From contig NC_058524.1 of NCBI RefSeq assembly GCF_904849725.1, positions 509,190,263-509,254,262 on the forward strand: DNA of 64,000 nucleotides. The letters are read 5' to 3'. The notes beneath the pieces were generated by a model. That model made no database searches. It worked only from the letters and a program-made list of their open reading frames with translations, and was not told where the DNA came from. Below, one piece after another: positions 56,561 to 64,000 of the stretch (position 1 is its first letter; every line of letters starts with the position of its first letter). Source of the DNA: Hordeum vulgare subsp. vulgare (Eukaryota > Streptophyta > Magnoliopsida > Poales > Poaceae). Made by a program: the position numbers and the translations under genes.

Positions 56561-58104
56561 TGCTACGGCAACAGATAACAACGCCAGAAATTGACACGTT
56601 GACGGAGACTGGGCTTGCATTGGTTTTCCCTTGAAGAGGAAAGGGTGATGCAGCATAGGAGCAGTAAGTATTTCCCTCAGTTTGAGAACCAAGGTATCAA
56701 TCCAGTAGGAGAATCTCGTCATGTCCAGAGTACCTGCACAAACACAAAAGAGCTTGCACCCAACGCTTTAAAGGGGTTGTCAATCCCTTCAAGATTGTTT
56801 GCAAAGTGAGATCTGAAGGCGAAAAGTGCAACGAAGTAAAAAGTGTAAGGCTGAAAATATGGTGTGGAGTAGACCCGGGGGCCATAGTGTTCACTAGAGG
56901 CTTCTCTCAAAATAGCAAATATCACGGTGGGTAAACAAATTACTGTCGAGCAATTGATAGAACCGCGCAAAGTCATGACGATATCTAAGGCAATGATCAT
57001 ACATATAGGCATCACGTCCGAGACAAGTAGACCGATACTTTCTGCATCATCTACTATTACTCCACACATCGACCGCTATCCAGCATGCATCTAGTGTATT
57101 GAGTTCATGACGAACAGAGTAACGCCTTAAGCAAGATGACATGATGTAGAGGGATAAACTCAAACCAATGATGAAAACCCCATCTTTTTACCCTTGATGG
57201 CAACAACACGATGCGTGCCTCGCTACCCCTTCTGTCACTGGGTGAGGTCACCGCACGGTATGAACCCAAAACCAAGCAATTCTCCTATTGCAAGAATCAT
57301 AGATCTAGTTGGCCAAACAAAACCCACAACTCGAAGAGAATTACAAGGATATGAAATCATGCGTAAGAGAGATCAGAAGAAACAAATAAGATTCATAGAT
57401 AATCTGATCATAAATCCACAATTCATCAGATCTCAACAAACACACCGCAAAAGAAGATTACATCGGATAGATCTCCATGAAGATCATGGAGAACTTTGTA
57501 TTGAAGATCCAAGAGAGAGAAGAAGCCATCTAGTTACTAGCTATGGACCCGTAGGTCTATGGTGAACTAGTCACGCATCATCAGAGAGGTCATGGTGTTG
57601 ATGAAGAAGCCCTCCGTATCCGAATCCCTCCTCTGACAGGGTACCAGAACGTGCCCCAGATGGGATCTTGCGGAGACAGAAGCTTACAGCGGCGGAAAAG
57701 TTCTTTCGATGATCTCCTGATTTTTTGTGGAATTTTTGGGGATATATAGGCGCAAAACCTAGGGCAAAGGAGGTCCAGGGCCCACAAGCCTGGGGGCCGT
57801 GGCCTCCCCCTGGCCGCGGTGAGGGGGCTTGTGGGGCCCCTGGGGACCCCCTGCCTTGGCTCTCAAGTCTCCTGATCTTCTTTTTTACGGAAAAAGTATT
57901 TTCGGGGATTTTATTCCATTTGGACTTTGTTTCAAATTCTCCTCCGAAAGGGGTCAAAAACATGGAAAAAACAGGAACTGGCACTTGGCACTGAGTTCAT
58001 AAGTTAGTCCCAAAAAATATATAAAAGGCATGCAAAACATCCAAAGTTTGACAAGATAATAGCATGAAACCATAAAAAATTATAGATACGTTGGAGACGT
58101 ATCA
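56561..58104 (-). mobile_element. 5' LTR of element F
   Basis: A 1544-base LTR, TGATACGTCTCCAACG at 58104 on the minus strand, ending TGCTACGGCAACAG at 56561 on the plus strand. The first 40 bases (a degenerate PBS copy plus GAAATTGACACG) are absent from the otherwise alignable D LTR. CACGT follows at 58105-58109. Confidence 0.95.
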
Positions 58105-58109
58105 CACGT

Positions 58110-58386
58110 CCTCTCTAGAGATCGTGCTTCCGCATTTACTGGGATATGAATAACTGCATAGGCTTACCTACACACACAACGGCTCGATAAGTTTACGGGG
58201 GAGGGCGCTCGAGCAACTGACGCAGTAAAAGGGACTCTTGGTTTTATAGTCCCTTATAAAAAGGAACAGAGATCCAAAGATCTTTACCATCTGCATCCTC
58301 GGCTTCTCTTGCCTCCTCCAAGCTCGAGCTCATAGATCTAATCCCCTTTTGCTCTCTTTTCCCGTCATCGTCTTCAAGCTCGCACC
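58110..58386 (+). other. Spacer of element M, second part, upstream of antisense gene
   Basis: Continues 43060 after removal of F. It contains a candidate core promoter at 58255-58262 and a pyrimidine-rich untranslated stretch (CTCTTGCCTCCTCCAAGCTC) before the ATG at 58387. Confidence 0.7.
58255..58262 (+). promoter_or_regulatory. Candidate TATA box of the M antisense gene
   Basis: TATAAAAA about 125 bases before ATG 58387, in a setting of AGTCCCTTATAAAAAGGAAC. Position and strand suit a promoter independent of the LTR. No experimental support. Confidence 0.5.
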
Positions 58387-58653
58387 ATGGCCGACTCTCA
58401 TGCCAAGTGGGAGGTGTCGGCCGTCTCTGACGCTCACATCTAGGAGCTAAAACGCTCCGGGTACCTTTCCTCGACATTGCCCATCGGGCGATGGTGGCGG
58501 GCCAGGTGATCCGACTCCAAGGCCAGGTGAGCTGGTAGTGTTCATTCCCATATCCTCCGGGGTCTAGGCTTTCCCCTTCACCCTTTCGTCAAGGGCCTCA
58601 TGTTCTACTACGCATGTCAATGTATCTGTTCCTATGACCATGAGATCATGCAA

Positions 58654-58658
58654 CTCCC
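58654..58658 (+). other. Target-site duplication CTCCC, left of solo LTR
   Basis: CTCCC here and at 60185-60189 bracket the solo LTR. The complete copia LTR at 39213 shows the matching empty site (ATAACTCACTGGC). Confidence 0.9.
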
Positions 58659-60184
58659 TGATGACCCTCAAGTGTAGGGTATCTATCGTAGTCGTTTCAA
58701 TAAGTAAGAGTGTGGAACCCAACGAGGAGCAGAAGGAACTGACAAGTGGTTTTCAGCAAGGTATTCTCTGCACGCACTGAAATTATCGGTAACCGATAGT
58801 TGTGTGATAAGATAATTCGTAGAGTGTAGCAAGTAACAATAGTAACAAAGGTGCAGCAAGGTGGCCCAATCCCTTTTGTAGCAAGGGACAAGCCTGGACG
58901 AACTCTTATATGAGGTAAAGTGCTCCCGAGGACACATGGGAATTTCTGTCAAGCTAGTTTTCATCATGTTCATATGATTCGCGTTCGCTACTTTGATAGT
59001 TTGATATGTGGGTGGACCGGTGCTTGGGTGCTGTCCTTACTTGGACAAACATCCCACTTATGATTAACCCCTCTCGCAAGCATCCGCAACTACGAAAGAA
59101 GAATTAAGACTAAGTCTAACCATAGCATTAAACTGGTGGATCCAAATCAGCCCCTTACGAAGCAATGCATAAAGTAGGGTTTAAGCTTCTATCACTCTAG
59201 CAACCCATCATCTAATTATTACTTCCCAATGCCTTCCTCTAGGCCCAAATAATGGTGGAGTGTTATGTAGTTGACGTTCACATAACACCACTAGAGGAAA
59301 GACAACATACAACGCATCAAAATATCGAACGAAAACCAAATTCACATGACTACTTGTAGCAAGACTTATCCCATGTCCTCAGGAACAAAATGTAACTACT
59401 CACAAAGCATAATTATGTTCATGACCAGAGAGGTATTGAATAACATTAAGGACTTGAACATATGATCTTCCATCGAGTAATCCAACTAGCATCAACTACA
59501 CAGAGTAATTGACACTACTAGAAACCTTACAAGTACCAATCGGAGTCGCGAGACGAAGATTGGTTACAAGAGATGAACTAGGGTTTGGAGATGAGATGGT
59601 GCTGATGAAGATGTTGATGGAGATGATTCCCCTCCGATGAGAGGAGTGTTGGTGATGACGATGGCGACGATTTCCAACTCCGGGAGGGAAGTTTCCCCGG
59701 TAGGACGGCCCTGCCGGAGCTCTAGATTGGTTCTGCTCAAGTTCCGCCTCGTGGCGGTGGCGATTCCTCCTGAAAGCCTTCTCTTGATTTTTTCTGGGAA
59801 GAAACCCTCCTTATAGCACAAGATGGGAGCCGGAGGGGTAACAGGGGGCCCGCAAGCCACCCAGGCGCGGCTAGGGGGGTAGGCCGCGCCTCGCAGGATT
59901 GTGGCCTCCTCGTGGCTCCCCTCCAGTACTTCTTCCGCCCAGTATTTTTTATAAAATCCAAAATAATTCCTCGTTGATTTTCACGGCTTTTGGAGTTGTG
60001 CAGAATAGGTATCTCAAACTTGCTCCTTTTCCAGCCCAGAATTCCAGCTGCCGGCATTCTCCCTCTTCATGTAAACCTTATAAAATAAGAGAGAAAATGT
60101 ATAAGTATTGTACCGGAATGTGTAATAACAGCCCATAAAGCGATAACTACCAACATAAAAGCACGATGCAAAATGGACATATCA
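58659..60184 (-). mobile_element. BAGY-2/Sabrina-like solo LTR
   Basis: A 1526-base LTR with TG/CA ends, minus-strand start TGATATGTCC, same family as 976-2472 and 3559-4781. Both sides carry CTCCC and there is no internal region, so it is a solo LTR left by LTR-LTR recombination. It has the full middle part that 3559-4781 has lost. Confidence 0.95.
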
Positions 60185-62760
60185 CTCCCGGACACCAGAT
60201 GAATACCTTGTGTGTATCAAACGTCACAACGTAACTGGGTGACTATAAAGGTGCTCTAGAGGTATCTCCCAAGGTGTCTGTTGGGTTGGCATGGATCAAG
60301 ACTCGGATTTGTTACTCCGTGTGACGGAGAGGTATCTCGGGGCCCACTCAGAAATACAACATCACAATAAGCCTTGCAAACAATGTGACTAAGGAGTTAG
60401 TCACAAGATCTTGTATTACAGAATGAGTAAAGAGACTTGCGGGTAACGAGATTGAACTAGGTATGGAGATATCGACGATCGAATCTCGGCCAGGTAACAA
60501 ACTGATGGACAAAGGGAATAGCATACGTGATTAACTGAATCCTTGAAATAGAGGTTCGACCGATAAAGATCTTCATAGAATTTGTAGGAGCCAATATGGA
60601 CATCTAGGTCCCGCTATTGGTTATTAACCGGAGAGTGTCTCAGGTCATGTGTGCATGGTTCTCAAACCCGCTGGGTCTGCACACTTAAGGTTCAATGACA
60701 TTTTGGTATTAATGAGTTATGTATGTTGGTGACCGAAGGTTGTTCGGAGTCCCGGATGAGATCCCGGACATCACAAGGAGCTCTAGAATGGTCCGGAGGT
60801 AAAGATTGATATATAGTAAAGTGGGTTTTGAACTTCAGAAAAGTTTCGGTCATTTCCGGCACTGTACCCGGAGTGACGAATGGGTTCTGGGGTCCACCAA
60901 GTGGGACCACCCACCCCAAAGGTCTCATGTGCTGTGGGAGGACGTGGACCAGCTCCTAGTGGGGTGTCCGAACCCCCCACTAAGGCCCAATGCGGCTAGG
61001 AGGTGGGAAAGAAATAAACCCAAGTGGGGAAGGGAGGAATCCTACTAGGAGTAGGATTGGAGGTGGACTCTTCCACCTCCTCCACTTCGGCTGAACCCTT
61101 TGAGAGTTTTGAGGCTGCCTCCTCCCCTCCCTCCCTCCTATATATACTAGAGGATTTGAGGACAACCCTAACCCTAATCAGCCACGTGCTTCCCTCTCTC
61201 TCTCTCTAGGTATTTTTCTCCTCTACATTAGTTCAGGAGAGCTTGGCGAAGCCCTACTGGATTAGTTCACCACCATGCCATTGTGCTAGAGAACTCATCT
61301 ACCTCTCCGCCCCTCTTGCTGGATCAAGAAGGCGGAGATCGTCATCGAGTTGTACGTGTGCTGAACGCGAAGGTGCCATTTGTTCGGCACTAGATCGGGA
61401 AGGATCGTGATGAGATCGCGGGGCGGATCATGAGGAGAGCGCGGGATGGATCATGATGAGATCGCGGATGGGTCATGATTGGATTGCAAAGACGTATGAT
61501 GATAGCAACCACTTTATATACGCTTCCGCTTAGCAATCTACAAGGGTATGTAGATGCACTCTCCCCTCTCGTAGATGGTCATCACCATGGATAGATCTTG
61601 TGTGCGCATAGGATTTTTTTTATTTCCCATGCGACGTTCCCCAATAGTGAACTGGGCAGCGCCCGCCGATTTCAATTCCGGCCCTCCAGTGAGGCTAACC
61701 TCCTGGGTCAAGAAAGGTATAGACTGGGGGTTTGCTACGGATGTGAAGATGATGCAAAAACGCCTCAAATAGATGGTGGACGCAAACATCCAACTGAGCA
61801 ATGTGATCCAAGTTGCTCTGCATCGGCGCATCCTACCGTGTCAGCATCGTTTAAACCCGATGTGGGTTTACAAGCCCGATGACCCCAAGGTCATCAAGGA
61901 ATTCTTCCGCATGACCCACGAGGATGTATGCCGGACTTTGTTCAAGCCCCAACCAGCATGGCCAGTTGAGGACAAAGACAGAGGTCTAGACGACAAGACA
62001 CCTCCAGTCAAAGTTTGTCCAAGTATCATCTCGGTCCCAAAGTTCCAATTTCCTTTTTAGAGATCTCACCTCTCCCCAAGTTGTTTCAACGGGGTGGTTG
62101 GCCATAGCCAAGAACATCGACGAACCAGCCCCTCTAGCTGAAGAGCCTAGGTCCGACTTGCTGACCGCAATGTTGGTGCCGAAGCTGTATACTGCACCGG
62201 AGTCGAAGAAGGAGACTCGCGAAGGTCTCCGTTCCAGGGGTCCCCGGGATACTAAGTACGGAGGTCCCCGGACACTAAGCCGAGGACACGTGTGTTTCCT
62301 CTACCAGAGAGGTGGAGGACGCAGAAGAGAAGGGGATATGGACTCCTCCCAATCCAAGAAAAGAGCATTGCGGGAGGCGGAGAAAGAAGCCCTGCCTCCC
62401 AGGGCCTTGAAGAGGCCTTGCAAAAGCAAGGTCGCTTCTCTTGACCACTGTCTGGATTCTGACGACAAGATCGGGGAGTTCGAGATGGTCCCCCACCGAG
62501 ACCCTAGGGTCAAACCCCTTGCCCGAAGGTATGGAATATGATGACTTTATTGGGTGAATTTATACCGAATCCTATATTAATTGGTCGGCATGTATTTTTA
62601 CTTATCACAGCCCCGTCTGAGATCTGCCAATGGATCAGGTCTCAGAAGGAGATTCACTGCCAGCTGATCTAGCGAAGAGTGGGAACACGTCCTGCACCTC
62701 CCTTCCCCAAGCCTCCGGGGAGGCCGTGGAGGTGGGCTCCAACCCAACCTTGCTTAATGC

Positions 62761-62775
62761 GGGGGGGGGGGGGGG
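62761..62775 (+). repeat. G15 homopolymer in the M antisense gene
   Basis: Fifteen G in a row within the acidic exon, encoding a glycine stretch. Homopolymer runs of this type recur in element I. Confidence 0.9.
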
Positions 62776-63740
62776 CGAGGAGGTGATGGCCGACGTGAAT
62801 ACCTCGGAAGCCGAGGACCGCGAGGTCCCAGTTACCAAAGATGTGCCCGCCACCGTGAACCAGGAGGCTCTGATTGGGGCCAACTCCCCGATCAACACTA
62901 CCCGGGAGATCGGCCCTTCAAAGGGTGGAAAGGAGGGTCAGAATTCAACCGAGCTCCCTCCAACGTCCTCGGAGCCACCCTTGGTGTCGCGCGTGCAAGA
63001 GCAGGCCACGGTTGAGGGGTCGGTAGTGATGGAGGAGATCCTAGCCGATTCCTCCATTGCTGATGAACACCGCACCTTAATGGGTGTGGTTTTGCGGAGC
63101 ATACGGTCTGTTAACAACGGACTGAATGAAGCCTTTACATGTTTTTTGACGAGTTTTAAGGTAAACCACCCATTTGTCAATAATGTTTTATATATTTGAA
63201 ACATAATTTTACTGGTATGCCAGCCCCCGAGCCAGGGGAGTTTGAAAATCTAACCCTTGGCTCAAGGAAATGCACAAAAAATTGTTCGAAAACGATGCTT
63301 GGAATACATATTTTAAGAAACTTGACTAAGCAAGTTAGGCTCAATAGGTTGAAACCATGCTGACGGATTGTGCACCTTGCAGGCCTCGTCATCGGCTGCC
63401 AATGCTAACGCATTGGAAATAGCCAAACTCAACCGGAAACTGCAAGTGTCCGATGAAGAGCTTGACCACCTCAATGGTCGGTTTGACGAGAAGCGTGGTG
63501 AGTTTGTATAAGAGTACCTCATTTTAATTATATCTCACAAAATGCCCTAGCCCTGTCGTCCGACCTTTGTTGTTTTATCTTTGATCAACATCTCAAGACA
63601 AAGAGCTTGAAAAGCTCCGGGCCGAGGTGGAGAGGGCCCAAGGAGACGTCGTTTCCCACGCGACACACGACACTTCCATAATACACACGTCATCATCATC
63701 GTCACCCGTCCAGTTCTTCAAGATAACATCAGGGTGGGAC

Positions 63741-64000
63741 TGATACGTCTCAAACGTATCTATAATTTTCGATAGTTTCATGTTGTTATCTTGTCTTCTT
63801 TGGTTGTTTTATGTACCTTTTATATCCTTTTTGGGACTAACTTACTAATTCAGTGCCAAGTGCCAGTTCCTATTTTTCTGTGTTTTTGACTCTTTTCAGA
63901 TCTGATTTTGGAACGGAGTCCAAACGGAAGAAAAACCCCGAAATGATTTTTTTCCTGAACGAAAGAAGACCAGGGGGCTTTTGGGCCAAGCCAGGTGGGC
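63741..64000 (+). mobile_element. Start of an E-family LTR, cut by window edge
   Basis: Begins TGATACGTCTCAAACG and follows the E LTR closely for the 260 bases available, in plus orientation. It interrupts the last exon of the M antisense gene. The preceding GGGAC (63736-63740) is the expected target duplication. Confidence 0.9.

Larger units (their letters stand above)
43061..58104 (-). mobile_element. Non-autonomous Athila-type element F, containing element E
   Basis: Flanked by CACGT at 43056-43060 and 58105-58109. On the minus strand: 5' LTR 58104-56561, PBS 56550-56533, leader, gag-protease 56330-54263, non-coding block, PPT, and 3' LTR split into 51575-50668 and 43702-43061 by element E. 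Without E and its duplication F is 8079 bases. Like D it has no reverse transcriptase or integrase. F and D are clearly sisters but differ at LTR ends and by many substitutions. Confidence 0.95.
58613..61646 (+). mobile_element. 5'-truncated BARE-1/Angela-type copia LTR with nested solo LTR
   Basis: From about 58613 the text matches 39173 onward of the complete solo LTR (GTCAA, TTCCTATGACCATGAGATCAT). It is interrupted at 58659-60184 and ends CGTTCCCCAATA at 61646. About 320 bases of the LTR 5' end are missing together with some of the host gene, so a deletion removed the left border. No internal copia sequence is present, so it was a solo LTR or LTR fragment. Confidence 0.9.
58387..63740 (+). 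pseudogene. Antisense spliced ORF of Tat-type element M, broken
   Basis: Begins MADSHAKWEVSAVSDAHI followed by TAG, then ELKRSGYLSS. After a lost segment replaced by a copia LTR (58613-61646) it resumes NSGPPVRLTSWVKKGIDWG, with TAG at 61770, MVDANIQLSNVIQVALHRRILPC and KVIKEFFRMTHEDV. Later pieces are 62098-62541 (basic, Lys/Arg-rich), 62630 to about 63160 (acidic, with a G15 run at 62761), and coiled-coil exons 63383-63497 and 63598-63738 with CAG/GTGAGT-type splice sites. It belongs to the 'putative gypsy type transposon' protein family found antisense in Tat elements. Function unknown; this copy is dead. Confidence 0.75.
42327..64000 (-). mobile_element. Tat-type Ty3/gypsy element M, host of several insertions
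   Basis: On the minus strand the 3' LTR is 42793-42327, preceded by its PPT (42807-42794) and a leader-like spacer (43060-42808 joined to 58386-58110 across element F). Then comes a gene on the opposite strand (58387-63740, antisense to the element). This LTR plus antisense-gene arrangement is that of Tat-lineage elements such as Grande and RIRE2-type families. The remainder, with gag-pol and the 5' LTR, would be beyond the right edge. M was hit by F, by a BARE-1/Angela element and by the LTR at 63741. Confidence 0.75.

Overview
This window is repeat DNA from a large grass genome, almost certainly a Triticeae species (wheat, Aegilops or barley type). The evidence is the set of repeat families: BARE-1/Angela-type Ty1/copia LTRs, several Athila-lineage Ty3/gypsy elements primed by tRNA-Asp (primer-binding site TGGCGCCGTTGCCGGGGA), a gypsy element with 4.2-kb LTRs primed by initiator tRNA-Met, Tat-lineage gypsy elements with antisense genes, and a Stowaway MITE. 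I found no cellular gene, tRNA, rRNA or CRISPR array. Every long reading frame with a recognisable product is gag, protease, reverse transcriptase or an accessory ORF of a retrotransposon, and nearly all are broken. Family names come from recognition of LTR ends and proteins, not from a database search.

Layout. (1) 1-5732: two BAGY-2/Sabrina-like LTRs stand head to head (centre at 976-977). A plus-strand series LTR-gag-LTR-gag follows, in which the second copy probably inserted into the gag of the first. (2) 5733-9236: a truncated minus-strand Athila-type element (gag, PBS, 5' LTR). (3) 9237-11068 and 19426-21632: host DNA, probably parts of one older gypsy element 'J' that also covers 32914-34268. 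Element D is nested in it (11069-19425, intact ends, target duplication ATGAG, gag-protease only, a MITE in its 5' LTR), and so is the large non-autonomous element I (21633-32913). (4) 34269-38167: a degenerate minus-strand chromovirus-like fragment 'K' (gag, CCHC knuckle, protease, RT with a ruined active site). (5) 38168-42326: the antisense spliced ORF of a Tat-type element 'L', split by a solo BARE-1/Angela LTR. (6) 42327-64000: another Tat-type element 'M' (3' LTR, then an antisense ORF on the plus strand). It hosts element F (43061-58104, duplication CACGT), which itself carries element E in its 3' LTR (43703-50662, duplication ATGGC). Further on, M carries a truncated BARE-1/Angela LTR with a BAGY-2/Sabrina-like solo LTR inside it (duplication CTCCC), and finally the start of another E-family LTR at 63741.

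How the parts relate. D, E and F are sister non-autonomous elements: same LTR family group, same PBS and PPT, same 2.7-kb non-coding 3' block. D and F carry gag plus a protease that ends at the same C-terminus. E has instead an open 249-codon ORF of unknown function. None has reverse transcriptase or integrase, so they must have been mobilised by enzymes from elsewhere. The most unusual structures are the extra primer-binding-site copies inside the LTR 3' ends of E and F, the internal copies of the polypurine tract in D, E and F, the head-to-head LTR pair, and the two antisense ORF loci.
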